Assembly: GCA_047974565.1 (NCBI GenBank)
Contig: JBKECN010000028.1
Location: 1-64,000, forward strand
Origin: JBDIAG01 sp047974565
GTDB taxonomy: Bacteria; Actinomycetota; Actinomycetes; Actinomycetales; CAWJMD01
Direction of reading: 5' to 3'
Length of the DNA stretch: 64,000 nt
Below are positions 32,970 to 42,210 of the stretch, piece after piece; within the stretch, counting starts at the first letter, position 1, and each line of letters starts with the position of its first letter. The position numbers and the translations under genes were made by a program. Below the pieces are notes generated by a model. That model did no database searches. It saw nothing but the letters and a program-made list of their open reading frames with translations, and was not told the DNA's origin.

Positions 32970-35504
32970 TTGTACACGTCCCAGCGACCGGATGAGACGC
33001 CCACCACCGGCTATCAGGCGGTGGGGCCCTCGCAACGCCCGATCCATCCCATGGCCCTGGGCCGGGTGTCCTCACCCGAGAAGACCGTGGACGGCTTCGT
33101 GCGGGAGTTCCTGCGCGAGCTGAACACCGGCCAGGGCGTGTCCTTGAGCCGCTCGACGATCAACGACCAGTACTTCGCCCTCGCGCACACCGTCCGCAAC
33201 TACCTGATGGCGGCCTGGCTCGAGACGGCCAGCGAGCGCCGGGCCAACCCGTCCAAGGTCGTCGGCTACCTGTCCGCGGAGTATCTGCTCGGTCGTCAGC
33301 TGGGCAACGCCCTGCTGGCCACGGACCTGATCGACATCGCCGAGGAGGCGATGCGCGAGTGCGGCATCGACATCTCCACGTTGCGCGCGCAGGAGATCGA
33401 GCCCGGCCTCGGCAACGGTGGCCTGGGCCGGCTGGCCGCCTGCTTCATGGACTCCCTGGCCACCATGGACGTGCCTGCGATCGGCTACGGGATCCGCTAC
33501 GAGTACGGCATCTTCACCCAGACCTTCGTCGACGGACGGCAGGTGGAGGTGCCCGACCAGTGGCTCTCGCTCGGGAGTCCATGGGAGTTCCCGCACCCGG
33601 AGCGGGCGGTGCAGGTCAACTTCGCCGGGCGCACCGAGCGTTACACCGGCGAGGACGGCCGTGAGCGAGTGCGCTGGGTTCCGGACTGGAACGTCATGGC
33701 GGTGCCTTACCACTACATGGTCCCGGGGTATCAGAACGACAAGGTCAACACGCTGCGGCTGTGGAGCGCCCAGGCCACCAAGGCCTTCGACCTGCAGATC
33801 TTCAACGCCGGCGACTACGCCGAGGCGGTGCGCGCCCAGACCTTCGCCCAGAACATCACCAAGGTGCTCTACCCGGAGGACTCCACACCGCAGGGCAAGG
33901 AGTTGCGGCTGCAGCAGCAGTACTTCTTCGTCGCCGCGTCCTTGAAGGACTTCATCGACTCGACCCTGCCCAAGGGCTTCGACCTTCGGCAGTTGCCGGA
34001 GCGAATCATCTTCCAGCTCAACGACACCCACCCGGTGATCGCGATCCCCGAGTTGATGCGGCTGCTCGTGGACGTGCACGACTTCGAATGGGACGAGGCC
34101 TGGAAGGTGACCAGGGCGTGCTTCGCCTACACCTGTCACACCCTGCTGCCCGAGGCCCTGGAGGTGTGGTCGGTCGACCTGCTCGGACGGCTGCTGCCCC
34201 GGCACCTGGAGATCATCTACCGGATCAACGAGGAGTTCCTGGAGGAGGTGCGCGAGGCCTTCCCCGGCGACGAGATGCTGGTGCGCCGGATGTCGATCAT
34301 CGCCGAGCACCCCGAGCGTTCGATCCGGATGGCGCACCTGGCGACGGTGGCCGGCCTGAAGGTCAACGGTGTCGCCGCGCTGCACTCCCAGCTGCTGCGG
34401 GACAAGGTCCTGCCGGACTTCTCCGCGATGTGGCCGCAGAAGTTCACCAATGTCACCAATGGGATCACCCCGCGCCGGTTCATCCGGCTCGCCAACCGGC
34501 GACTGTCCAGCCTGATCACCGAGGCCATCGGACCCGACTGGGTGTTCGACCTCGACCAGTTGCGTCGGCTGGAGCCGCTCGCCGACGACGCCTCCTTCCG
34601 CGAGCAGTTCCGCGCGGTGAAGACGGCGAACAAGGCCCGGCTCGCGGACCGGCTGCTGATGCGGGACGGGCTGGAGGTCAGCGCGGACGGCGAGCACCTG
34701 CTGGACGTGATGGTCAAGCGGCTGCACGAGTACAAGCGCCAGACGCTTAAGGTGTTGCACATCGTCTCGCTGTACGAGGGCATCCTGTCCGGGCGCACCC
34801 CGGTGGACGAACTGACCCCGCGCACGTTCGTCTTCGGCGCCAAGGCCGCCCCTGGCTATCACATGGCCAAGGAGATCATCCACCTGATCAACATGATCGG
34901 CCAGACCATCAATGCCGACCCGCGGGTGCAGGGCCGGTTGCAGGTGGCCTTCCCGGCCAACTACAACGTCACCCTGGCCGAGACGCTGATCCCGGCCGCA
35001 GACCTGTCCGAGCAGATCTCCCTGGCCGGCAAGGAGGCTTCTGGTACCGGGAACATGAAGTTCGCACTCAACGGTGCGCTCACCATCGGTACCGACGACG
35101 GGGCCAACGTGGAGATCCGCGAGCTGGTCGGCGACGACAACTTCTTCCTGTTCGGGATGACCGAACCGGAGGTGGCCGAGCTGGCTGCTCGTGGCTACTC
35201 GCCGGGCTCTTTCTACGAGAGCGATCCGGTGCTCAAGGCGGCGATCGACCTGATCGCGTCGGGCGCCTTCAGCGGCGGCGACCGACGCGCTGTCGGTCCG
35301 GTGGTCGACGATCTGCTCGGCAACGACCGGTTCATGGCACTAGCCGACTTCGCCTCCTACCTGGCGGCTCAGGACGAGGTGGACAAGAAGTACTCGGACC
35401 AGGACGCCTGGGCCCGCTCGGCTATCCTCAACGTCGCTCGCAGCGGTTTCTTCTCCTCGGATCGCTCCATGCGCGACTACCTGGACCGGATCTGGCTGGC
35501 CTGA
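32970..35504 (+). CDS. glgP: Glycogen/starch/alpha-glucan phosphorylase
   Basis: Encodes 844 aa, in line with the E. coli/eukaryote-type GT35 enzymes (about 800-850 aa). It releases glucose 1-phosphate from the non-reducing ends of glycogen. Conserved blocks: YLSAEYLLGRQLGNAL, EPGLGNGGLGRLAACF, FQLNDTHP, TNGITPRRF, VKRLHEYKRQ and EASGTGNMKFALNGALT, where the lysine of GNMK binds PLP, followed by IGTDDGANVEI. The start is probably TTG 32970: GGAGG lies 7 nt upstream, whereas ATG 33051 lacks one and ATG 32790 gives an unlike extension. The upstream gene is the GGDEF-EAL protein. Confidence 0.95.
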   Translation: MYTSQRPDETPTTGYQAVGPSQRPIHPMALGRVSSPEKTVDGFVREFLRELNTGQGVSLSRSTINDQYFALAHTVRNYLMAAWLETASERRANPSKVVGYLSAEYLLGRQLGNALLATDLIDIAEEAMRECGIDISTLRAQEIEPGLGNGGLGRLAACFMDSLATMDVPAIGYGIRYEYGIFTQTFVDGRQVEVPDQWLSLGSPWEFPHPERAVQVNFAGRTERYTGEDGRERVRWVPDWNVMAVPYHYMVPGYQNDKVNTLRLWSAQATKAFDLQIFNAGDYAEAVRAQTFAQNITKVLYPEDSTPQGKELRLQQQYFFVAASLKDFIDSTLPKGFDLRQLPERIIFQLNDTHPVIAIPELMRLLVDVHDFEWDEAWKVTRACFAYTCHTLLPEALEVWSVDLLGRLLPRHLEIIYRINEEFLEEVREAFPGDEMLVRRMSIIAEHPERSIRMAHLATVAGLKVNGVAALHSQLLRDKVLPDFSAMWPQKFTNVTNGITPRRFIRLANRRLSSLITEAIGPDWVFDLDQLRRLEPLADDASFREQFRAVKTANKARLADRLLMRDGLEVSADGEHLLDVMVKRLHEYKRQTLKVLHIVSLYEGILSGRTPVDELTPRTFVFGAKAAPGYHMAKEIIHLINMIGQTINADPRVQGRLQVAFPANYNVTLAETLIPAADLSEQISLAGKEASGTGNMKFALNGALTIGTDDGANVEIRELVGDDNFFLFGMTEPEVAELAARGYSPGSFYESDPVLKAAIDLIASGAFSGGDRRAVGPVVDDLLGNDRFMALADFASYLAAQDEVDKKYSDQDAWARSAILNVARSGFFSSDRSMRDYLDRIWLA

Positions 35505-35572
35505 CCTGCCGGGCCTGAAGTGCCTGGCTGACGTCAACGCGCTTCACGAGGTTGCTTGCGGTAAGGGCGACC

Positions 35573-35615
35573 CAGTGAACACTTTCGTGTCCCTGCGACA
35601 CGTTTACGTACACCG
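35573..35615 (+). repeat. Hairpin repeat family, copy B
   Basis: Starts CAGTGAACACTTTCGTGTCC and ends CGTTTACGTACACCG. The inner arms CGTGTC / GACACG form the stem. The left arm is of the CAGTGAAC type. Confidence 0.85.
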
Positions 35616-35644
35616 AGCCTTCCCGCGGGCCGCCAACCGCGCCT

Positions 35645-35685
35645 GGTGTACACAAACACGTCCCTGAGACACGTTTGCGTACACC
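35645..35685. repeat. Hairpin repeat family, copy C (fully palindromic)
   Basis: The arms GGTGTACACAAACACGTC and GACACGTTTGCGTACACC enclose CCTGA. This 41-bp core is identical to copy D 71 bp away. Both arms end in GTAC. Confidence 0.9.
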
Positions 35686-35715
35686 GAACCTGACCGCGGG
35701 CCACCACCCGCCCCT

Positions 35716-35756
35716 GGTGTACACAAACACGTCCCTGAGACACGTTTGCGTACACC
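35716..35756. repeat. Hairpin repeat family, copy D (fully palindromic)
   Basis: Identical to copy C over at least 44 bp, including the preceding CCT. About 30 bp of unrelated sequence separates the two. Confidence 0.9.
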
Positions 35757-35861
35757 AGCCCGCGGCAGGACCGCAGCCCAGCAGGCCCGCGGTCGGCTCG
35801 TCCAGCGCCGGCCCCCAAGCAACCGGCGGCCCACCGGGCTCCACCCCGGCGACCACGAACC

Positions 35862-35904
35862 CAGTGAACACTCTCGCGTCCCACGGACACGTTTACGTAC
35901 ACCG
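35862..35904 (+). repeat. Hairpin repeat family, copy E
   Basis: Starts CAGTGAACACTCTCGCGTCC and ends CGTTTACGTACACCG, closest to copy B. Confidence 0.85.
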
Positions 35905-35977
35905 AACCTGAGCCGCGGGCCGTGAACCTCCGCTCTTCAGGGCCGGTGGCGACTGAACCACTACCGGCAAGGTTCGG

Positions 35978-36895
35978 TCAGCCGAGTTTCCAGCTGATCG
36001 TCTCGTCGCTGAAGGACAGCGTCTCCTCGGCGACGATGGTGCCGCCGGCGATGGCCTCGGCGGGCGCATCGAAGCACACCGAGTACGAGGTGCTGCCACC
36101 CTGGCGCAGGTCCGGCTGCTGCATCGCGTCGACGTCGCCGAGGGAGCAGGACGCCTCGCTGTAGTTGCGGGCGTCGGTGCCCTGGAAGGTCCACGTCAGG
36201 TCGAGCCAGGGGGTCCCGTCCTCGGTGCCGTTGTACGTGACGGTCGTGTCGAGCACGACGTACTGGCCGGTGGGCGGGTCGTTGAACTCGTTCGCCTCCT
36301 GGACGAGGGCGTTGGCGTTCTCGGTGACGCCGGTGACGGTCACCGTGTACTCACCGACCGTGCCGGTCTCGCCCAGCGCCATCGCCGCGGACGATCCCGT
36401 TGCGGGGATGTCCTCGGCCGGTGTGTCCGTGGTGGCTTCTGAGCCGTCTGCCTGGTCGGTTGAGGAGTACACCGTCGCCGAGTCGATGGCCTCGCTCACC
36501 GAGTTGAACGCGGACCCCCACAGGAACACGAACAGGACGGCCACGATGAGGGAGATCACGGACAGGATGACCCCGGCGATGGCCATCCCGCGTCCGCCCA
36601 GGTGTCGGGCCAGGGCGACGATGCCCAGGATGGCCCCGACGATGGCGAACAGGATGCTGCCGAAGTTCAGGAGGGGAATCCAGGAGCCGAGCAGGGCCAG
36701 GATGCCGAGCACGAGGGAGGCGATGGCCATGCCCTTGCGTCCGGCGGGCGGGACCGGTCCCGCGGGATACTGGCCGGGCATCTGCGGGGGCAGCTGCTGG
36801 TAATAGGCCGGGTCCTGCTGTGGGTAGGCCGAGCCTTGCCCCGGCTGGTTCGGGTCCTGTGGCGGATAGTTCTGGAACGGGCTCTGGCTCACCAT
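35978..36895 (-). CDS. Membrane protein with DUF4190-like helices and DUF4352-like domain
   Basis: Encodes 305 aa. A Pro/Gln/Tyr-rich cytoplasmic N-terminus (1-50, NYPPQDPNQPGQG) is followed by hydrophobic helices (about 54-125) in the GMAIASLVLGILAL pattern of DUF4190. A Ser/Thr/Glu linker leads to an extracytoplasmic domain with GEYTVTVTGV, GQYVVLDTTVTYNGTEDG and a late QGGSTSYSVCFDAP, as in DUF4352/telokin-like domains. Two cysteines in that domain may pair. The function is unknown. The start is ATG 36895 or the adjacent GTG 36892; GGAGGC lies directly before. Confidence 0.8.
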   Translation of the reverse strand: MVSQSPFQNYPPQDPNQPGQGSAYPQQDPAYYQQLPPQMPGQYPAGPVPPAGRKGMAIASLVLGILALLGSWIPLLNFGSILFAIVGAILGIVALARHLGGRGMAIAGVILSVISLIVAVLFVFLWGSAFNSVSEAIDSATVYSSTDQADGSEATTDTPAEDIPATGSSAAMALGETGTVGEYTVTVTGVTENANALVQEANEFNDPPTGQYVVLDTTVTYNGTEDGTPWLDLTWTFQGTDARNYSEASCSLGDVDAMQQPDLRQGGSTSYSVCFDAPAEAIAGGTIVAEETLSFSDETISWKLG

Positions 36896-37103
36896 GCCTC
36901 CGTGGGGATCTGATCAAAGAGCGGTACCCGCCGACGGGCTCGTGGACCCACGACGGAGTCCTGCGGCGTCGTCCCCGCGCATTTCGGGCGCACGGGGTAC
37001 CAGCCACAGATACGGTGCTATGTCGACCGGCTCCCGCAGTACTTGAACGGAAAGCGATAACTATCCGAAATCAACCCCTGGCGGTCACGGCGTGGCAACC
37101 CGC

Positions 37104-38483
37104 TTAGCGATCGTCGAGGATGGCCCGCAGCCGCTCGAGCCGGGTGGAGAGTTCGCGCTCGTAGCCGCGATCGGTGGGGCGGTAGTAGCGGCGATCCACG
37201 ACCGGATCGGGTGCGTACTGCTGCGGCGCCACCCCTACCGGCGTGTCGTGGCTGTACACGTAGCCGGCTCCGTGCCCGAGCGCGGCCGCACCGCGATAGT
37301 GGGCGTCGCGCAGGTGGGTCGGGACGGTGCCGAGCAGGCCGGCCCGCACATCGGCGACCGCCTCGTTGATGGCGACGTACGAGGCATTGGACTTCGGCGC
37401 GGTCGCCACATGCACCACGGCCTGGGCGAGCACGATCCGGGCCTCGGGCATGCCGATGAGTTGGACGGCCTGAGCGGCCGCGATGGCGCTGAGCAGGGCG
37501 CCCGGGTCGGCCATCCCCACATCCTCGCTGGCCGCGATGACGATCCGACGGGCCACGAAACGCGGGTCTTCCCCGGCCTCCAACATCCGGGCGAGGTAGT
37601 GCATCGCGGCGTCGACGTCGCTGCCGCGCATCGACTTGATGAAGGCGCTGATCACGTCGTAGTGCTGATCGCCGTCGCGGTCGTAGCGCAGGGTGGCCAC
37701 GTCCAGTGCGTGCTCGGCGTCCGGCACCCCGATCACCGGCACCTCCGCCCGGGGACCGCCGCCCTCCCGGGCAGCACGATCCTGGGCCACTGCGGCGGCC
37801 GCCTCCAGGGCGGTGAGTGCCCGCCTGGCATCGCCGGACGCCAGGCGAACCAGGTGTTCGAGTGCCTCCGGGTCCAGGTCGACGGTTCCGGCCAGCCCTC
37901 GGACATCGGCGACCGCGCGTCGCAACAGGGCCGCGATGTCGTCCTCGGCCAGCGGTTCCAGGGTGAGCACCAGCGAGCGGGACAGCAGCGGGGCGATCAC
38001 CGAGAACGACGGATTCTCCGTGGTGGCCGCCACCAGGGTGACCCAGCCGTTCTCCACCCCGGGCAGCAGCGCGTCCTGCTGGGCCTTGGTGAACCTATGG
38101 ATCTCGTCCAGGAAGAGCACGGTGGAGCGCGCATACAGGTCGCGATCGTCGCGGGCCTTGTCCATCACGGCCCGCACGTCCTTGACCCCGGCGGTGATCG
38201 CCGACAGTTCGACGAAGACCCCGCCGCGAGCGCGGCTGATCACGTGTGCCAACGTCGTCTTTCCGGTGCCGGGAGGGCCCCACAGCACCAGCGACGTGGC
38301 CGACACCCGACTCCCGGGCTCGACCGGTTGGGCCAGCCGCCGCAACGGGCTGGCCGGGCCCACCAGGTGGGCCTGACCGACGATCTCCTCGACGGTGCGG
38401 GGCCGCATCCGCACCGCCAGCGGCCGGACCGGACCGGACGAGGGATCGGCGTCGTCGGTGTCGGCGGTGAACAGATCGGTCAC
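37104..38483 (-). CDS. rarA: Replication-associated recombination protein A (RarA/MgsA)
   Basis: Encodes 459 aa. An AAA+ ATPase related to clamp loaders that acts at stalled replication forks. RPRTVEEIVGQ at the N-terminus, Walker A GPPGTGKTTLA, Walker B VLFLDEIHRF, sensor 1 VAATTENPSF, and the C-terminal blocks SAFIKSMRGSDVDAA, EDVGMADPGAL and RYYRPTDRGYE identify it. It tetramerises in known homologues. GTG 38483 has GGGAG 4 nt upstream. Its position on the aspS side of the hisS-relA region agrees with actinobacterial gene order. Confidence 0.95.
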   Translation of the reverse strand: MTDLFTADTDDADPSSGPVRPLAVRMRPRTVEEIVGQAHLVGPASPLRRLAQPVEPGSRVSATSLVLWGPPGTGKTTLAHVISRARGGVFVELSAITAGVKDVRAVMDKARDDRDLYARSTVLFLDEIHRFTKAQQDALLPGVENGWVTLVAATTENPSFSVIAPLLSRSLVLTLEPLAEDDIAALLRRAVADVRGLAGTVDLDPEALEHLVRLASGDARRALTALEAAAAVAQDRAAREGGGPRAEVPVIGVPDAEHALDVATLRYDRDGDQHYDVISAFIKSMRGSDVDAAMHYLARMLEAGEDPRFVARRIVIAASEDVGMADPGALLSAIAAAQAVQLIGMPEARIVLAQAVVHVATAPKSNASYVAINEAVADVRAGLLGTVPTHLRDAHYRGAAALGHGAGYVYSHDTPVGVAPQQYAPDPVVDRRYYRPTDRGYERELSTRLERLRAILDDR

Positions 38484-38572
38484 GTCACTCCCGTCTCGAT
38501 GCTCCGGCCGCCGGTGTCGGCGAAGGTCAGCCTCTCATTCTCGCGGGTCGCGCCCGGACGCCGGTGACCTCC

Positions 38573-39136
38573 TCAGCCGGTCTCGCTCGGGTCGCACGCC
38601 TCGGGATTCCACAGCCCGCGTCCATCCGCCCGGGCCGCCTGTTCGCCGGCCCGGAAGGCAGCCTGGTAGCGATACGGCTGGTCGAAGGTGTACTCCCGGG
38701 CGAATCCTGAGTCGAGTTGTTCGAGGTTGAACAGCCCGCCGTCCACCCACACGTACGCCAGGGTGCGCCCGTAGCGGTCCTGGGTGCCCTGGGAGGGGTC
38801 CGTCTCCAGGTACACCTGCCGGCCACCGAGCGCCTGCAACGCGTGTCCGGTCGCCTCTTCTCCGAAACACTCGGGCCCGTCGTGGGTTTCGGGTGAGTCG
38901 ATCCCCAGCAGCCGCACCTTCACGCGTTGCCCGTCGTCTGACACCCAGATGGTGTCGCCGTCGATGACCTTGGTCACCGGGAAGGGCCCGGGCAGACCGT
39001 CCGGCATCGTCACCGGGCCGGCGCCGACCGGCTCGACTGGCTGGTCGGGGCCCAGGACACAGCCCGGACCCGTCAGCGCGAAGACGGCCAGGACAGCGAG
39101 GGCGATCCGGATGCCGCCAGGCTGCTTGCGGTTCAC
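38573..39136 (-). CDS. Exported thermonuclease (SNase family)
   Basis: Encodes 187 aa. A hydrophobic N-terminus (IRIALAVLAVFALTGPGC) resembles a signal peptide; the Cys suggests a lipoprotein, although the lipobox is imperfect. The staphylococcal nuclease fold follows: KVIDGDTIWV, VRLLGIDSPETH with catalytic Arg and Glu, and DRYGRTLAYVWVDG with the second catalytic Arg. It ends near DGRGLWNPEAC, as in many bacterial SNase proteins. It should degrade DNA and RNA outside the membrane with calcium. GTG 39136 is chosen because GGGGGG precedes it and it puts the hydrophobic segment at the N-terminus. Confidence 0.87.
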   Translation of the reverse strand: MNRKQPGGIRIALAVLAVFALTGPGCVLGPDQPVEPVGAGPVTMPDGLPGPFPVTKVIDGDTIWVSDDGQRVKVRLLGIDSPETHDGPECFGEEATGHALQALGGRQVYLETDPSQGTQDRYGRTLAYVWVDGGLFNLEQLDSGFAREYTFDQPYRYQAAFRAGEQAARADGRGLWNPEACDPSETG

Positions 39137-39424
39137 CGGCCCCCCGCAGCCTGCTCTGTCGGGGCGACGAGTCGCTCCTGCTGGCCAGAACCCCGGGCAA
39201 TCCGCTCGACTCGAGTCATGCTCGCCGCCTTCGGCAGGGTGGGACCACACCTTGAGATTCACCGTCACGACGGGGCTGGCGCCCTCGGGTAGAGAGCCTG
39301 CCAAAGCCGCCCGTCGACGTCCCTGCACCAGCCCGGTCATAGCCGGCATTCACCACATCGACCACCCGGGGGATGAACGGCCATTCCGTGCTCGCCGCTC
39401 CCCCAACCCTGTCACGCTGGACAG

Positions 39425-41923
39425 ATGCTCGATACCGTGGCCCGCGCTGTGTCGCGGCATCCCGGCGTGGCCTTGGCCTGCTGGGTGGTGGCCACGGCGG
39501 CGGCCTTCGCCCTGGCCCTGGGGGGTATCGGACCGGGGCTGTTCGACTCGGTGGAGACCAAGGAGCCGACGGTGCCTGGGGAGGCACTGGACGGCGAACA
39601 GATGCTCGCTGACCACCAGCCCTATGGCGAGACGGTGCAGTTGCTCGTCCTGGGAGTGGACCCTCTCGATTCGCGAGCGGTGACCCTGGTCAATCCCGAA
39701 CTGATCCGAGTCCAGGGGTGGTCCGGGATCGCTGCAGTGGGCTCGCCCACGCTGTTGCCGCAGGAGGTGCCGCAGGACGATCCCCGACGGGTGGCCCTGA
39801 CCGCTCGCGACGGTGACGGCTTCCTGGTCCAGGTGTCGCTGGTCAAGGACCTCAGCCAGGCCAGGGCAACGGCTTTGGAGAGCCGCACCACCGAGGTCTT
39901 CAGCAGCATCGAGGCAAGCCTTGCCTCTGCCTTCCCCGGCTCCAGCACGATCACGAGCAGCGCCGCGATAGTGACCACCGATCTGCAGGATCAGGCCGAG
40001 GCGGACCTTCGCACGGGCGAGCTGGTGGCCCTTCCGCTGTCGTTGCTGGTGATGGTGATCGTCTTCGGCGGCTTCGCCGCTGCGGGTGTGCCGCTCATCG
40101 GGGCGCTGGCCTCGATCGGCGGCGGCATGGTCTGCCTGCTCGGTGTCACCCACGTCATGGAACTGGACGCCACCGTCGTCAACGTCGTGTCGGTGATGGG
40201 CCTGGGCCTGTGCATCGACTACGGCTTGCTGATGGTGAGCCGGTACCGCGAGGAGTTGCGCGCCGTGGTGGGCCAGGCCAGCACCGCCGGACGCGACGAG
40301 GCGAGGCAGGCGCTGGTGCGTACCGTGGGCACGGCGGGCCGGACCGTGATCTTCAGCGGTGTGACCGTGGCGTTGAGCCTGGCTGGGCTGATGCTCGTCC
40401 CGTCCACGCTGCTGCGGGCGGTGGCGGTGGGGGTGGTCTGTGTCGTAGCGGTGGCGGTCCTGGTCGCGCTCACCCTGGTGCCCGCGCTGCTGGTGCTCAG
40501 CGCCAACCAGTTGCTGCGCCCCGGGCTGCTGACCCGGGTGCCCGGACTGGGCCGGGTGATCTCCGGCTTCGGCGACATTCCACCGCCGGACGGATTCTTC
40601 TCCAGGCTCGCCCGCGCGGTGCAGGCCCGCCGATGGCTGGTCCTGGTCGGGGTCACCGGCGTCCTGGTGATCCTGGCGATTCCGGCACTGCGGATCGAGA
40701 CCACTTCCTCCACCGTCCAACTCCTGCCCGAGGGGCATCCGCAACGCGAGTTCTACAGCACACTCCAGACGCAGTACCCACAGTTGTGGCCGGCACCGAT
40801 CCAGGCGGTGTTCCTGGACGCGACCGGCGCCCAGCGGGCCGTCGCCCTCGGCAACGAGCCGGCCGACACCACTGACCTGGCCGGCAAACAACCGTCCGCC
40901 GGCACCACCCGAACCGCTGACAACCCCGAGGCCGCTGCCGTACTCGACGACACCGAACTCGCTGGCACGACTGAACTCGCTGGCACTACCGAACTCGCTG
41001 GCGACACCGCCGTCGGCGCTGGGCCGGCGGCGGCGCAGATGGGCAAGGCCGGCAATGGTTCGGACGGTCTCGATGTCGTCCCAGCCTTGACTGAGCCGCA
41101 GACCGACGGTGGCGTGTTCGACGCCCTGGTCGCGGACTGGAGCGCGCACGTGGCCGAGTTGGCGGCGGTGGCGGAGGTGGAGCCGCCCAACCGGGTCGGG
41201 GACCTGGTGGTGGTCAACGTGGTGCCGGCGGGTGACTCCCCTGCCGACGCCGCTCAACTGAGCCGGGACCTGCCGCGCGAGCCGGACATGTGGGTGACCG
41301 GAAGCGCGGCGAAGCAGGCGAACTTCACCGACACGCTGCTGCGCGCCGCCCCCGCCATGGTGGGTCTGGTGGTGACGGCGACCTTCGTCTTGCTTTTCCT
41401 GATGACCGGCTCGGTTCTGGTGCCGGTGAAGGCCCTGGTAATGAATGCCATCTCGCTGGGGGCCACGATCGGCGTGATGGTGTGGGGATTCCAGGACGGA
41501 CACCTGGAAAGGCTGCTGGATTTCACCAGCACCGGAGGTATCGAGACGTTCATTCCGGCGATCGTGCTTGCCCTGGGTTTCGGCTTGGCAATGGACTACG
41601 AGGTGTTCCTGCTGTCCCGGATCAAGGAGTGCTACGACGCCGGGATGAGCAATGACGAGGCGGTGGTGGCCGGGCTCCAGCGATCCGGGCGGATCATCAG
41701 TTCGGCCGCGCTGATCATCGTCCTGGTCTTCGTGGGCTTCACCAGCGGCAAACTGCTGGCGATCAAGGAGACCGGCGTCGCCTTGGCCGTCGGGGTCGCC
41801 CTGGACGCCTCCCTGGTCCGCCTGCTCCTCGTGCCGGCCACGATGAGCCTGCTCGGCGACCGGAACTGGTGGGCACCCAAGCCGTTACGACGCCTGCACG
41901 CGAAGTTCGGCTTCCAGCACTGA
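39425..41923 (+). CDS. MMPL-family RND-type transporter
   Basis: Encodes 832 aa with a large loop after the first helix, a first block of membrane helices (about 200-360) and a second block at the C-terminus (about 640-810). Proton-relay Asp-Tyr pairs are visible in each half: GLCIDYGLLMVSRYREEL and GLAMDYEVFLLSRIKE. MMPL proteins export lipids or small molecules with the proton motive force; the substrate is unknown. The second periplasmic loop contains a low-complexity insert with three TELAGT repeats (18-bp DNA units at 40952-41005). CACGCT lies 6 nt before ATG 39425. It is monocistronic. Confidence 0.9.
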   Translation: MLDTVARAVSRHPGVALACWVVATAAAFALALGGIGPGLFDSVETKEPTVPGEALDGEQMLADHQPYGETVQLLVLGVDPLDSRAVTLVNPELIRVQGWSGIAAVGSPTLLPQEVPQDDPRRVALTARDGDGFLVQVSLVKDLSQARATALESRTTEVFSSIEASLASAFPGSSTITSSAAIVTTDLQDQAEADLRTGELVALPLSLLVMVIVFGGFAAAGVPLIGALASIGGGMVCLLGVTHVMELDATVVNVVSVMGLGLCIDYGLLMVSRYREELRAVVGQASTAGRDEARQALVRTVGTAGRTVIFSGVTVALSLAGLMLVPSTLLRAVAVGVVCVVAVAVLVALTLVPALLVLSANQLLRPGLLTRVPGLGRVISGFGDIPPPDGFFSRLARAVQARRWLVLVGVTGVLVILAIPALRIETTSSTVQLLPEGHPQREFYSTLQTQYPQLWPAPIQAVFLDATGAQRAVALGNEPADTTDLAGKQPSAGTTRTADNPEAAAVLDDTELAGTTELAGTTELAGDTAVGAGPAAAQMGKAGNGSDGLDVVPALTEPQTDGGVFDALVADWSAHVAELAAVAEVEPPNRVGDLVVVNVVPAGDSPADAAQLSRDLPREPDMWVTGSAAKQANFTDTLLRAAPAMVGLVVTATFVLLFLMTGSVLVPVKALVMNAISLGATIGVMVWGFQDGHLERLLDFTSTGGIETFIPAIVLALGFGLAMDYEVFLLSRIKECYDAGMSNDEAVVAGLQRSGRIISSAALIIVLVFVGFTSGKLLAIKETGVALAVGVALDASLVRLLLVPATMSLLGDRNWWAPKPLRRLHAKFGFQH
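40952..41005 (+). repeat. 18-bp in-frame tandem repeat in the MMPL gene
   Basis: ACCGAACTCGCTGGCACG repeats at 40952, 40970 and 40988 with few changes and encodes TELAGT three times in the second extracytoplasmic loop. Confidence 0.9.
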
Positions 41924-42210
41924 CCGGGTGGTCGCCCCAGAGAACACTTTTGGGTCTGACAGACGCATTTCCGTACATCGGGGCGGCCTTCGACACATCG
42001 GGGCGACCGTGGACCCGACCGGACGCGGGCGGAACGTCACCCGGGCAACACTTGGCAACCCACGGCAACGTCTACCGTCACCCAAGCCCGCGCAACGTCA
42101 CCCCGGCAAGACCCCGCGCGACGCGGAAACATCCACCGTCACCCGAGCCCGCTACGGCGACCGTCGACCCCCCTGACCCGGGCGAAACGTCACCCGAACT
42201 CCGGACCCGG
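41924..42210. other. Convergent intergenic space with repeats, no gene
   Basis: Contains hairpin copy F (41938-41980), a short direct repeat ACATCGGGGCG (41975 and 41995), the 24-bp sequence shared with 11592-11615 (here 42059-42082), and two related GTCACCCRAGCCCGC blocks about 61 bp apart. No gene is supported. Confidence 0.6.
41938..41980 (+). repeat. Hairpin repeat family, copy F (degenerate)
   Basis: CAGAGAACACTTTTGGGTC and GACGCATTTCCGTACATCG are diverged forms of the two arms. It lies 15 bp after the MMPL stop. Confidence 0.7.

Larger units (their letters stand above)
35505..35977. other. Convergent intergenic space with four hairpin repeats
   Basis: No gene. Four copies of the hairpin repeat family occupy 35573-35904, separated by GC-rich sequence that itself repeats short blocks (CCGCGGGCC). 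Confidence 0.7.

Noticed and set aside
35640..35760. CRISPR-like pattern: two identical palindromic repeats with a spacer of about 30 bp
   Set aside because: Only two direct copies are present, the same sequence occurs singly at other loci, the neighbouring copies are diverged or inverted, and no cas gene is in the window.
39350..41503. Long minus-strand open frame opposite the MMPL gene
   Set aside because: Repetitive His/Gln/Arg-rich translation with no domain, entirely covered by the MMPL transporter on the other strand.
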